Source: Dacryopinax spathularia
Taxonomy: Eukaryota > Basidiomycota > Dacrymycetes > Dacrymycetales > Dacrymycetaceae
Length of the DNA: 64,000 bases
Reading direction: 5' to 3'
Assembly (NCBI GenBank): GCA_037974965.1
Contig: JBBPFI010000008.1
Coordinates: 186,001-250,000 of the forward strand
Shown here: positions 52,649-63,793 of the stretch, in pieces
Numbering within the stretch: the first letter of the stretch is position 1
Layout of the letters: each line of letters starts with the position of its first letter
Program-made: the position numbers and the translations under genes
Notes under the pieces: generated by a model
What the model was told of the DNA's origin: nothing
Databases searched by the model: none
Seen by the model: the letters and a program-made list of their open reading frames with translations, nothing else

Positions 52649-54159
52649 TCAGATGAGTTGGAGATAATCTATTCCGGGGTTAGTCAGCGTGAGATGGGAA
52701 GGAAGGGGGAAGGGAAGGGAAGGGACGTACTGGACGGAGCGATCCCAGTCGTGCCATCCTGTTTCCTCGCCTGCCACCATTTACCGGTGTTGTCGAGTAT
52801 GTCCATCACTTCTCCTTTGACGAAGGAGATCTCGTTGGGGTCGTCGGGTGAGGCGGAGTCTGCACCAGAAAATCAGTCATCTCCAGGATGCGGGGGAGAA
52901 ATGAGGAAAGAGGAATGTGCGTACAGGCGTAGAGCGCCCTAGCCCTATAAGCATACGTCTCCCCCCCTCCCCCCGCACTCTGCGCCCCCTCCCCCGAGCT
53001 CATCAACGGCTGACTCTGACTCTGACTATGATTCCCAATACTCCCATTCGGATCTCTATCCCCCCCAAGCCCACCACCCGCAACAGGTCCCAGGCCCATC
53101 CCGCTCGGAGCGGTCGACCCAATCCCGCCGCTCGCTACGCCCATGCTTAAAGGCTTCGAATCCCTATGATCCCCCCCGAACGAGGACTTGGGAGCGCCGA
53201 ACCCTCCTGAGCCTGCGCTTCCCGGTCCTCCCATCCCGAGTCCGCCGCCCATATCGGCATTCGAGTATGCCCCACCTGAGGCGTACCCGTTGCCAGGTCC
53301 CGAAGAGGAGATTCCTGCGCCGCCGCCGCCGCCGCCGCCCATTGTTGATGTCCTCGTTCGCCGGCGGGAGCCCCGAGAGGGAGGGGAGAGCCCGCCGGAG
53401 CCCATTTGCTGGAAGATGTAGTACATGTAGGAATCTTCTTCTGAGGTGAAGTAGAGTACCCAGAGGATCTATCGAGGAGAAGTTAGCGAGCTCCGACTCT
53501 GATTACTCTCGCTCTTGCTTGCCTTGCGGCGTGGCGAGAGACTGTGAGGAGAAGGAGAGGGAGAGGGGACTTACGTCGACTATTGCCAGAATGAGGTACC
53601 CAGCACCCATAGCCTGCTGAGACCTGAGAACGCCGAATATACCCGAGTTCGTGCCGTCCACGGCAAAGACGATCATCACCGCGCCAAAAACAGATATCTG
53701 TGCCCCCCACTTATCAGCACCTTACGCAATGAGGTAAAGAGGAAAAGGACGAACTTGCAGACGGTGCGTGCCGACCGAGTCGGTCGCGAGGGTGTGGAGG
53801 ACGCCGATTATGAGTGCGAGTTGAAGGCTGGAGGCGGTGGTTAGGCAGGAAAAGAGTGCACGGAGAGGGGGACGTACAAGATGGCGAACCATAGGACTTG
53901 GGCATAGTTGCCCAGTACTGTGTAGCGTGTCAATATTTCGTTCTTGCGAGGTGCAGACTGAACGTACTTTGCGCTTCAGCCGCGCACTGGCCGATGAACG
54001 CCACCAGCCATCCGATCTACCCCGCCTCAGCATACGCTCTCCAAACCGCAAGTTCACAGAGAGAGAAGGGCTCACGACAGCAAGAATGAACGTAAACAGA
54101 AACAAGTAATGCGTCACGATCGGACGGAAATCGTAGCCCTCGCCACCGCGAGGCGGCAT
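52649..54159 (-). CDS. SHO1: osmosensor SHO1 (four-span membrane protein with SH3 domain)
   Basis: Plasma-membrane adaptor of one branch of the HOG osmostress MAP-kinase pathway; its SH3 domain binds the MAPKK Pbs2. Exons: 54076-54159, 53968-54016, 53878-53917, 53755-53827, 53575-53697, 52925-53468, 52731-52859, 52649-52668 (353 aa). Four membrane spans fill about residues 14-120 ([67 protein letters not shown]). A Gly/Ser-rich linker with seven or more consecutive Gly follows. The C-terminal SH3 (about 296-353) has the hallmark [28 protein letters not shown] and GIAPSNYL. The ATG at 54159 is the first in frame, although the frame stays open about 92 codons upstream. One intron has a GTTCGT donor. 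Confidence 0.93.
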
Positions 54160-54940
54160 CGTGTCTCTCTTGCTCTTAGTGGGCAGCGAGCCCGACGACG
54201 TGGTCAGTGAAAGGTGGTGTTGGGCGGCCTGTTGCGCCTGAGCCTGTGAGGTTGGGGGTGGAGAAGCCGTCTCGACGGGTGCTGCTGTTGCTGCTGTCGA
54301 ATGCGTCCGCGACGCGCTTTCCCTGCTGCCTGCGCCGGTGGGGTCGCTCTTGGCGTTGTTCCCGGTATGAGTGCTGGTGCGTTGTCCGCTATAGATGGAC
54401 GATATGAACGCCGTCTCGCTCCCTCTTCTCTCCAACTTCAGCAGATACGCTCAGGTAAGGTCGGAAGGCAGGAAGTTCAGAATGACCGGGGCGATGTTGT
54501 GCGTTGTATGTATGTGGCAGGAGACAGCGAAAGGCGGATGTGAGGATGGGCCGCAGTGCGACGACGACTGCTTGAAAGGGCAAGGAAGAAGCGCCTCGAG
54601 GCGTGGGAAGTCGGACAACACCCGCAAACCCGCAAAGGAAACTGTGCTTCCGCACCGCCACGAAAACATACATCAGCTAAACACGCGCAGTTCGGGAAAA
54701 GGGGTTGCACAAAAGTATGGTTCGGATACGATCGACGGTCGTCCTTTTATTGGAGATCTGCTACGCAGCAAGGAATGTAGAACAGCGCGTAGTTCCCCAA
54801 ATAGGGGAGAGACTGGGAATGCACAGACCGCTCGAGCCGAGTGCACGTCACATTATCGTCATGACCCAGATGAATAGAAATACAGCATTGCACAGTAACA
54901 CTCAGCCGCTTCATCCAGGACTGCCACATCTCCTTGACCT
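54160..54940. other. SHO1 upstream region
   Basis: The SHO1 frame continues open for 92 codons (54160-54435) upstream of the chosen start, Ser/Thr/Ala-rich and without an ATG. If an upstream exon supplies a start, SHO1 has a longer N-terminal tail. The rest is the 3' region of NXT1. Confidence 0.4.
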
Positions 54941-55900
54941 CTATCCCACAAATCGCATATGATCCGACAAGATATAATACTTGTCTACCAGAGGCCACTG
55001 ATCCGGCGGTAAGCCCGACCCCTCCACGTCCGGGCTCAACACGAACGTCTGCGAGAAAGTTCGGGGAAGGGCGTCGGGGTCGTCGTACGGTTTTAGCGGA
55101 GGGTGGTCGATCGCGTCCTTTCCGTGGACGACGCTGCCTGTTACTGATAGCAATAAGGAGGGCTTGCGGTTGCCGTCTGTGCCTGTTACGCGAGCAACGC
55201 GAGCGTCAGCATTGATCCGGAAGGGACGGGAGGGGAGGGGAGGGGAGGGGGGGGACGAACCAGGAATAGCGTGACAATCATACGTCAGAATCTCATGTTT
55301 CGAAGGCGGCAGCTTGGCATAAAACTCGTTCAGCGCCTCCAGGCCCTGGATCTTATTCCCGTTCCAGACCAGCGTCGAAGTTGGTCGGTATAGGCGGATG
55401 ATTTGCTGTGCATGGGATCGTTAGCTACTGGCCGTCTGATGTAAACGGCGAGGAGGAGGAAAAGGAGGAGGGAGGAGGGGGGGGGACGTACGGGTCGGCC
55501 GGAGGCGGTGTCGATGTTGGAGTAGAAGACGGCTATGAAGTCGTCTGCTCCTCTGTCGGCCAATTCAATCCTACAACCAACATCATCATCATTAGTCCCA
55601 CCCTAACCGCAGGAAAGAAAAGGCAGAGACGCACTTCTCATTCCTAACATACTTCTTCCTAGGCCTCGAAACCCCCGGCACAGCCGCGCCCCTCACGCTC
55701 ATCCCGTTCGACCGTGCATGTCCGCCCCTCCCTCCTCCTCCTCCACCACCACCTCCGGGAGCAGGGATCCGGGAAGGGGAGTTGTTTGCGCCGCTGGGGC
55801 CGGTTGGGGGGGCGGGAGAGAGGCGGGAGATGAGGCTCGAGCCGCCGCGGTTGGAGGGGTCGAGCGCGCCGCGGAGGGCGGTTTGGGCGAGGGGGGGCAT
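54941..55900 (-). CDS. NTF2-related mRNA export factor (NXT1/p15-like)
   Basis: Predicted partner of the mRNA export receptor Mex67/NXF1 at the nuclear pore. Exons: 55635-55900, 55492-55570, 55261-55405, 54941-55182 (243 aa). Residues 1-88 are disordered and include a poly-Gly run next to GGHARSNG. The NTF2-like fold starts at about residue 90: ADDFIAVFYSNID, then LYRPTSTLVWNGNKIQGLEALNEF and LPPSKHEILTYDCH, which closely follow human NXT1 (LVWNGN, EFF..LPSS, DCQPV). The later part, FSQTFVLSP ... WPLVDKYYILSDHMRF, matches the final NTF2 strands. It could instead be a fungal Mtr2-type protein, which does the same job; p15-type similarity is stronger. The third intron has a GTTCGT donor beside a CCCCT-repeat tract. 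Confidence 0.86.
55223..55256. repeat. GGGGA tandem tract in an NXT1 intron
   Basis: About five units of GGGGA end in a run of eight G. On the coding strand this is a C-rich run directly after the 5' splice site. Four or more G-runs could form a quadruplex on the plus strand. Confidence 0.6.
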
Positions 55901-56336
55901 GTCTTCCTCTTTTCTCTTTCTTTGATTTTTCTTCTCCGGTAGTAGTAAGGGTGGAGAGACGCGAGTTGCCCAGATATGTGCGTAGGATGGGAGGATATAT
56001 GCGCGTAGATGATGCTGTAGCAGGCGCTAGGAGCGAGGTGTGGTCGTCGCCTGCTCTCAAGCGTTCAGGCCCTGAAAGGAAGTCATCCCACGCTGCACGG
56101 AGGCAGTTTTATGGGCGTTTCCTTGTTCGGTTTCCCTTTGACTCGCTCGCCACAAAGTCACGATGCATGCTGATGACTCACTATAACTACCGATCCTTAG
56201 AGATGGGCGAGGAGGAGAAATGATAGCGACAAAAAAAAAGGGATGGCATTAATCGATCGTATCTGGTCATCGAAATGTAGGTATATCCCTTCCCACCTCA
56301 CCCAGCTGCCTGCAACCAAGCCCCCCCAGGCCCAGG
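55901..56336. other. NXT1 upstream region
   Basis: These 436 bp hold the NXT1 promoter and the 3' end of SYO1, which is transcribed in the same direction. ATATATGCGCG occurs at about 55995. No gene seen. Confidence 0.4.
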
Positions 56337-58709
56337 CTAGTCCATCTCAGCATCCTCCCCCTCCTCCCCTCCCCCACTCCCATGCGCAGGCAGACTCTTC
56401 CGCCAAACAACAAACCTCCCCCACTCCCCAACCATCCCCCTCCCCTCCTCCCTCTCCCCCCCTCTCCACCTCCTCACTTCCCTCCCTAGCCAATGTCTCG
56501 CTCCTTCCATCTTTCCCAGCCCTCCCACCTCTTCGAAAATACTGTCATTGGGAGAAGTCTCATCGGAGAACATGTCGATCACCGCATGCATATAAGCTAG
56601 CGTTAATTGGGCGCTTTGGGAGCGGAAGGGAGGTGTGAAAGGCTCGAAGAGGAATTCCGCTATCGTCTTGTTCTCCGTTCTGTACTTCGGGTGTTTGCGC
56701 TGCCCGAGACGGGAGAGAGAGCCTATGCACCGTGCGCGGGTGGATTCGTCCGCTGAGGAATGGCAGACTTGGATAAGCTTAAGGGCCGTGTCGTCCGCCA
56801 CATCTGGCGCCTGCTCCTGGTCCGCACCAGCGCCAGCGCTTTCCAGGCAAGCCCACAGTACACCCACTGCCGCCTCGCGGACCTCGGAGGGGATCTTGGC
56901 CTGTGCAGCTTTCGGAGTCGTGTCGTCCACCAGTAACGTCGTCCCGTCCATCCCTTCCTCTGCAGAGTTGTCGGAGGAGGAAGCCACGATAGACCAAGCG
57001 ACACTCCAGATCTCCTCCCTCGTTTCCCTTCCCACGTCCGCGCCGAACGCTGCTGCCCCAAGAAGTAAGTTGGACAGTGCTTCCAGGGCGCGGAGGTGGA
57101 TCTGGTCTAGCGCTGAGGTGATGGGTGGGACGGGTGAGGGGGAGAGGAACGAGAGGTTGGTTGGGGGGATTAGGGGGAGTAGTTGGGAGGGGAGGGAGAG
57201 GAGGGTTTGCAGGGTCGACGGGAGTTCCAGAGGCGGGTCGGAGTGGATTGGTGGTGCTTCTTCGCCCGCTGCGTCGTCGTCGTCGTCTTCGGCGGGTAGG
57301 TCAGCGTCCATATCCTCGTCCATTGCCTCCTCCCCCTCCCCCTCTTCCTCCGCCCCAGACAAAGCAGCCAGCGGGATCTCATCCGGCAAAACAGCACACA
57401 CACCCGCCAAAACCTCCAAAGCCATCAACAGCGTCCTCAACCCCCTCTCCACCGCCTCCAGCTCCCTCTCCTCCGCACTAAGATCATCATTCCCGGGAGG
57501 CTGGTTCTTCTTCGGCAGCGGGCGGGCCTTCACCTTCCCTTGGAGCGCTCTCGCTCGTTCTGCCGTTTGGGGGAGAGAGATGGATAGGAGCGGGAGGATG
57601 GTGGGGAGGACGATTTGCGAGTCGATGTCGATTGTTGCGGCTGGGAGGAGGGAGGGGAGGGGGGCGATGTTACGCAGGATGCCGCAGGCTAGGACGCGGA
57701 GCTCGGTTAGGCGCTCGGGGTCGGTGGTGGGGTCTTTGGATTTGCCTTTCTCCTTCTTGGGGCTCGCCGTGCCGTTGACGCCGTTCGTGCCGTTAACTCC
57801 GTTGGTTGAGTTGGTGCCATTGGGGAGGGAAGAGCCGGGACGTGCGCAATCCATCAACACCCCGACCCACTCCCCCTGACTCCTCACCCCCTCCACAAAC
57901 CCCTCATTATCATCCGTCAACACATAAAGACACTGCGCGGCCGCCGTCACGGTCGCCAAAGGGATCCTCTCCCTATTAGACAAAAAGGCGAACAGGAACG
58001 GAGCGAGGTCGAGCGCGTTTATGGCTGTGAGCGCTTTTTGGGACGTCTCGGAGAGGAGCCAGAAGAGGGTGAGGACGTTTTCTGCAAAGGGGTAGATGAG
58101 TTTTCGGGCTGGGATCTCGCAGGGCTCTACTGGGGCATTGGAGAGTATGCGATCCAACGTAGTTGAGATCTACCAAAACAGCCTTCTATCAGCTCTCTTC
58201 CCACTTTGCAGCTGAGGAACAGGAGGGGAGGAAGCGCACCTTCTGCACACACACCCGAAGTGGACTAAGCACGTTCTTGTTATACATCTCCCTCCCCAAT
58301 TCCACCCCTCCGTCAATACACAGATTCCTCAGCGCGCCACTAGCCTCCACAACCACCTCCTCCGCGCTGTCCGACAAGCGGGTTATAAGCTGCCCAACGA
58401 CGTTTTTCCCCTGCAGCAGCCTTCTCGTCCCCGGGTCGTTCGAGATGAGGTTCGAGATCGCCGCGCAGGCCCATGTCCTGTCTCCAGCGTCGGGGGCGTT
58501 CAACTGCTCCCAACATTGCGTCAGCTACCCAGCACCGGAGAGGAAAAGAGGAGGGAGGGGCGAACCTTTTGCATAACAGGCAAGACCTGCGCGGCCCGAT
58601 CGGCTGGAACGACGTCTTTTGCCGCTGCTAGTCCTTGGCCCAAGTGGGCATCGGGAACACGAACGGGGTTGTGTCGCCTCATAGCCCGCTTTTTCTGGGA
58701 TTTGCCCAT
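56337..58709 (-). CDS. SYO1: symportin SYO1 / HEATR3-like ARM-HEAT protein
   Basis: Import adaptor that carries ribosomal proteins L5 and L11 together into the nucleus for the 5S RNP. Exons: 58566-58709, 58240-58524, 56337-58169 (753 aa). The start is fixed by the N-terminus MGKSQKKRAMRRHNPVRV, the basic motif typical of Syo1. ARM/HEAT helices follow (WACAAISNLISNDPGTRRLL, VVEASGALRNLCIDGG, AAAQCLYVLTDDNEGF). A long acidic loop (EEEGEGEEAMDEDMD, then DDDDDAAGEE) near residues 415-445 matches the acidic insertion that binds the basic ribosomal protein. C-terminal helices (AYMHAVIDMFSDE) complete the repeat array. The first intron is only 41 nt with a GTTCGC donor. It is divergent from the thioredoxin gene across 325 bp. 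Confidence 0.87.
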
Positions 58710-59034
58710 CTTTGTCTGTTCTGGGCTTTTTGGTGTGTTGGTCTGGTCCTGAGGGCGGATTTTGGGAGTAGGCGCTCTGGGCAGGCAAGGGGAGGTGGAC
58801 AGAATTTTGGGAAAGGGGTGGCGGTGCAGGGGTCTGATTGGGGTGCCGAGGTGCCGAGGAAGCGAAGGGATCGGAGTCGCGGAAGCGAGCGGTGCGGGGA
58901 TGGGCGTATCATCACCAGGCACATAGTACTGGCTGCTGTCCGCCTCCTTGCTGCTGTCCACGCTCGCTCGTACATTGTCCAGTCTCGTCACGACAAACGG
59001 TTGTCATTGGTGAAGACGACGACTCAGAGCGAAG
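58710..59034. promoter_or_regulatory. divergent promoter, SYO1 / thioredoxin gene
   Basis: These 325 bp separate divergent start codons. The SYO1-side frame stays open but has no further ATG close by. No core promoter motif stands out. Confidence 0.4.
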
Positions 59035-59830
59035 ATGTCAATAACGAACATCAAGTCCTCGAAGCAGCTCCATGGTCTGCTGAACGACTTCCCCAACAAG
59101 CTAGCTGTGATCGACTTTCATGCCGTAAGCCGTGCTCCTCCTTCCACTCCTCTCTCCTCTCCCCTCTCCCCTACTACCCCTCTCCTTTGCCTGCTGCCCC
59201 TCCTTTGCCACCTCATTCCCCAGGCTGTTGAATCTGAAGAGTGTGCTGATGTCGAGGTTGTAGACCTGGTGCGGCCCGTGTCATGCGATTGCGCCGCGCT
59301 ACGAAGCCCTTAGCAAACAGTACACCGATGTGCTGTTTATGAAATGTGATGTCGATGCGTGCAGGGAAGTGGCGAGGGAGTATATGGTTACTGCTATGGT
59401 GCGCTCGTCCCTCCTCCCCCCTCTTTTCCACTTCTTTCTACTCATGCTGATTCACATGGGCGTAGCCGACATTCATCTTCCTTAAGAATGGCAAACAAGT
59501 CGCCATGGTCCGAGGCGCAGACGTTCGGTACGCCCCCCCTCCTCCCTCCCGCTCTCCCTTGCCTTGCAGTACTAACATCAAGCAAACAGAGGCATCGAGA
59601 ACGCCCTCCGCACCCACTCCACCCCCACCAACACCGCCTTCACAGGCAAAGGCCAAACCCTCGGCGGCTCCTCCCCTTCCTCCTCTTCCTCCACTACTGC
59701 AGTGGGAGGGTCGTCAGGACAAGGAGACTTGTTTGCGTGGTTTAATAACCTTGATCCCCAGGTTAGGCTGTTTGGGGGGCTTGTGTTGGCTTATTTGGTA
59801 TTTTGGTGGTGGTCGAGTTCGTCTAAATAG
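59035..59830 (+). CDS. thioredoxin-like protein with C-terminal membrane anchor
   Basis: Dithiol-disulfide oxidoreductase. Exons: 59035-59124, 59264-59398, 59466-59527, 59590-59830 (175 aa). The thioredoxin fold fills residues 1-110 and has the full active site WCGPC (32-36), AVIDFHA before it, KCDVDACREVAREYMVTAMPTF with the cis-Pro loop, and FLKNGKQVAMVRGAD. A Ser/Gly/Thr-rich linker of about 35 residues follows, and the last 25 residues are a hydrophobic span (LFGGLVLAYLVFWWW) ending SSSSK, so it is predicted to be a tail-anchored protein with the thioredoxin domain in the cytosol. The membrane (ER, mitochondrial outer or peroxisomal) is not predictable. The first intron is 139 nt and contains a second possible acceptor. 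The last intron has a perfect TACTAAC branch site. Confidence 0.9.
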
Positions 59831-60262
59831 ACCTTGGAGGGGTTGCGCCAGCGAGACACGTTTCCGTCACCTCGCCTCTTACACACCGTGTGCGGAAAGA
59901 TACTAACCATGTTGTGCAATTATATATTCGTTTTTGTGTACTCTGACGACTCGCTGTCTGTCTATATTTCGAGGTCTCCGAATCCCCCGTAGCTCGAAAT
60001 ACGCTCGCAGCATTCCATTCCTCATGCCGTAATCCCCTCCCAGCACGCGCAAGCAGTGCGCGTCTCATCCCATCCCATCGCATCCTCCGACCCGTGTCAC
60101 TCATCATCAGCCCAAATCTTTATTTGCATCTCTCCTCAAAGTGCCCCATTTCCAGCGCATGCATATACCTCTCTCCGCCCTCTGATCAACCCCCCGATCC
60201 AGCAAGTGTGCTATCCATATTCGGCCTCCTATACCCAACCCCCAGGAAGAAGAGCCAGAGGA
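59831..60262. other. PFA4 upstream region
   Basis: These 432 bp lie between tandem plus-strand genes. Only short frames; C/T-rich stretches just before the PFA4 start are consistent with a promoter or leader. Confidence 0.4.
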
Positions 60263-62875
60263 ATGGGCCGAACGCTCGGTCGGATCCTGTACGTCCCCCT
60301 CCCCCTCCCACCCCTTTCCTGCCATCTCTCGCTGCGGCATCTCTATCACCTGTTCGATCTCTCGTCCTCGTCATATCATGCGCACAACCAGTAGCTGACT
60401 AGACTCCGCTCGTGCCTGTGGGTGGGTGTAGGACGACATTCACCTGCCTCCTCATCGCTTTTATCGCCTATTCTTCGCAGGCGTTCGTGTTCTGGCCGTG
60501 GTTTGGGTCGAGATGGAGTAGAGAGTATGTGTGGGCTATGGTTCCTTTTAAGTGCGTTTTCTCCCACCCCACCCCACTTCCCTTCACTCCCACTCCATTC
60601 CACTCCACTCCACTCCGATTCCCGAGCCCCGAGCGTAGCAGAGGCAAGGCAGTTGCTAATGACGAGACAGCATCCTAGTCGGCCTCATATGGTGGAACTA
60701 TTACTTGGTCGTCTTTACTGACCCTGGCCGGATCCCCCCTGGCTGGGAACCGAAGACGGGGGAAGGGCAGGCGTTTGAGGTGAAGCAGGGGAATGGGCGG
60801 TTGAGGTATTGTCGGAGTTGTAAGGCTTGGAAGCCGCCGAGATGTGCGTCTTCTGTTCCTTCCCTTCTAGCGGTGCTTCTCCTGCTCTTGCTCCTGCTCC
60901 TGCATCTGCCCTTGCTTCTGCTGCTCGGTCCAGGAGACCTAGTACAATCACAGCTGACGCTCTGCGTAGCCCACCACTGCCGTGAATGTCGAGCCTGCAC
61001 ACTACGGATGGACCACCATTGTCCGTGGGTGAACAACTGCGTCGGACACAAGAACTATGCCAGTTTCATCCGTTTCTTATTCTTTGTCGACTTGGCGTGT
61101 ATGTACCATATGACGCTGTTTGGGCGGATGGTCTGGGACGTGGTGGATTTCCGGTATATGCAGGTGTGCCCCCTCTCCCCCTTCTTTTCTTCAGGACGGG
61201 GAGCAAGACTGACAGCGAGGGATAGTACCAGCCTACTACGGGACAGGTCGTCTGGGCCGTACTGAACTTCGCGACCTGTGTGCCGGTGCTCGTTGCGGTG
61301 GGCTTGTTCAGCCTCTATCATTTCTACCTGCTCGCAACAAATACAACGACGATCGAAGCGTGGGAGAAGGACAAAGTCGCAATGCTCGTCCGGCGTGGCC
61401 GGATAGAGAAAGTGCGCTCTTTCCCCTCTTCCCATCTCCTGCCTCTTGGCCGGCGATGAGCGCGAGCGCATATATTGACCGTGTGGTGCAGATCAAATTC
61501 CCGTACAACCTCGGCATACTCCAAAATGTCCGCTATGTGCTAGGTCGGAATCCGCTCTTCTGGTGCTTCCCCACCCGGCGCGTAGAGGGTGATGGCCTTA
61601 GTTACCCGGTAGAAGCGGGCACAGGTGAGTGGCATTCGGGTAAAGACGAGCATGCGTCGCCTCTCCCTCCTGTCCATTCGGGTTATGAGCGAGTGAGGGA
61701 TGGATATGGCTATCAATTGCCCAGGGGGCACGGGAATGGCCATGGCTATCATGAAGGGTACGGGCACGAGGTGGTGGAGAATGGAGGAGTGGAACTGCAC
61801 GAGGAGGGGAATGACGCGTATGCCCGATCCTGGGGCCGGGGAGGGAGTGAGGACGACGCTGGGGAGACGGTTTGAGTGGTCTTCGGTACGCAGCTCCCAT
61901 GCGCCAGGGGAATGGGTGAGTACTCACACCATTTCAAGCAGATTGGTATGCTGATTTGGTTTGTTTGTAGAACCGCACGTGCCGTTCGTTTGGCCTCCCA
62001 AGGACCCGACGACCTACTACGAGCCCAGGCCGCTACCGGAAACGCCCTGGACTTATGGGTCTGGGGTGAACCCGCATCTCGAACCGTCTAACGCCCGACT
62101 ACGAGCGCAGGTCGTTCGGCAGAAACGTGCGAGTGGTACGGGGAGCAAGAAGCAGGACTCGTTTACGTCGTTCCTGAAATCGCTTGACAACGATGATCCC
62201 GATTCGCACACTCCGTCGCCGGCGTCGTCGGACGTTGACCCCGATGCAGATTGGGGGAATGATGATGGGGATATGATGACGACCGCCGGCGGCGGTAGAG
62301 AGCATGATGGAGGACAGGAGATGTACGAGGAAGACGAGGATTCCGATGCGTACGATACGCGGACTGGCCGCCCCAAAGCGCGGAGAGGCTCGGAAGGGTG
62401 GGAGGTCAAGCCGCTTACTGCTTGGGCGCGAGAGGAAATCGTGCGCAGGTACGCTGCCCGTCGGGGCTTAGGGCGGGAACACGACGAGGATGAGGGATCT
62501 GTGCCTGGACCTGGACCTGAGGCTGGGGTCGGCCAGGGACGCTCGCCCGGTGATTGGGACAATGACGTCCCGTTACGTGCTGATGCCGTGCCAGCGCAGC
62601 AGCACGGGAACCCGGGCTGGGAGGGTGAGGCGCAGCGAGTGCCGCTAGTCCCGCCTGATAAATACAACCGGTACGTGCCCTCGGCGGAGGACTCGGACTC
62701 GTCCGACGAGGACGACCCCCCGGATGAGGGCCGTTTCCGCGATAGGCTCTGGGAGGAGCATATCGACGCCTGGGAAGGGCGCGTGAATGGTGACGAGGCA
62801 GGAGAATCCACCCAGAATGGGGATCCTGGGCGCAATCTTAGCCCGGATGGTGACGGTGTGGCTGAGGGGTTGTAG
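60263..62875 (+). CDS. PFA4: DHHC palmitoyltransferase PFA4
   Basis: ER membrane enzyme that S-acylates proteins; in yeast it modifies chitin synthase Chs3. Exons: 60263-60288, 60432-60551, 60671-60843, 60970-61163, 61226-61411, 61492-61624, 61971-62875 (578 aa). Two N-terminal spans ([34 protein letters not shown]) precede [12 protein letters not shown]. The Cys-rich domain has [16 protein letters not shown] and the catalytic DHHC at 121-124, followed by [19 protein letters not shown]. Spans 3 and 4, TTIEAWE (the TTxE motif) and the [10 protein letters not shown] block follow. A long acidic, disordered C-terminus is fungal-specific. The sixth intron is unusually long (346 nt) and its exact borders are uncertain; see findings. 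Introns 1-3 are 119-143 nt, longer than elsewhere in the window. Confidence 0.93.
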
Positions 62876-63793
62876 GAATGTTTGAGCTGGGTTGAAAGCC
62901 GGTTATGTACGCAGATGGACAACCGTAGGGGACTGCTGTTATCGAGATTCGTCGTGATTGTTGCACTGGTTTCGTCGGCTTGGGCCGCCGGGTCAGCCGA
63001 TCAACATTCACGCTAATAATGACTAGGGGCGATGTGCATACTTGGCAATGAAAGGTGGAGTCGTACAGCTCTCTCGTCGTCAACCAAGCTTTTGAGCGTT
63101 TGATCCCCGTTGCATCGCCATATTACTTCCTGGCTACACTGTTTAGACCGTACAAATGTTGGGCCCTTGTCCTCTTTTTTGCACTTTCTGCGACCTGCTT
63201 CTGATGTAAGAGATGCCCTGTTTCTCGACGCGTCCAATCGGATCATGATAGCGGGTATAGTTAGCTCACCCATACTCCATTCCTCTCTCCCGACCTGTCT
63301 CTTTCTGCGTCTTTCTCTCACGCACCATCCTTTACTCGCCCACTCTCCTACTCACTCTCCCGTGATTAACCTGACGTACCGGCGTACCTGACAGCCATAT
63401 GAACATGGTAGGGTCTCGCACTGAATGCTAGCAGAACGAGTTAGAACTCTCCGGTCAACGGCGCTTCTCTTTAGAGCCACGTTGCCAAAATTGTGCCGCG
63501 TCGCAGGTGGTACATCGGCGTGACCTTCCTACTCCTTCATCCAATCCGGATTGGATCGGTTAGACCTGCGTAGGTATAACTACCCATTAACCGCTCCTGC
63601 TGTAATCCTGATCGTCTCTTCCAGGTACATAGTCCTCACCACCGCCTTCCACCAGAGACGCTTCGCTGTTCAATATCAAAACGCCACACTTACAAGGGAC
63701 CGTCGACATTGTTTACGACACCCTTAGGCGCCTCCTTCTCCGGACCGTCATCGGTTTCCGAATTTCCCAGGCTGTCACAGGGCCCGTCAAAAG
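62876..63793. other. intergenic, no gene seen
   Basis: These 918 bp follow PFA4. The minus-strand frame at 63013-63321 (102 codons) and the plus-strand frame at 63110-63391 overlap and show no motif. The right part must hold the promoter of the partial gene. Confidence 0.45.

Noticed and set aside
56635-57879. 414-codon plus-strand open frame
   Set aside because: It is antisense to SYO1, which has clear ARM/HEAT and N-terminal signatures. The translation is Ser/Arg-rich with no motif.
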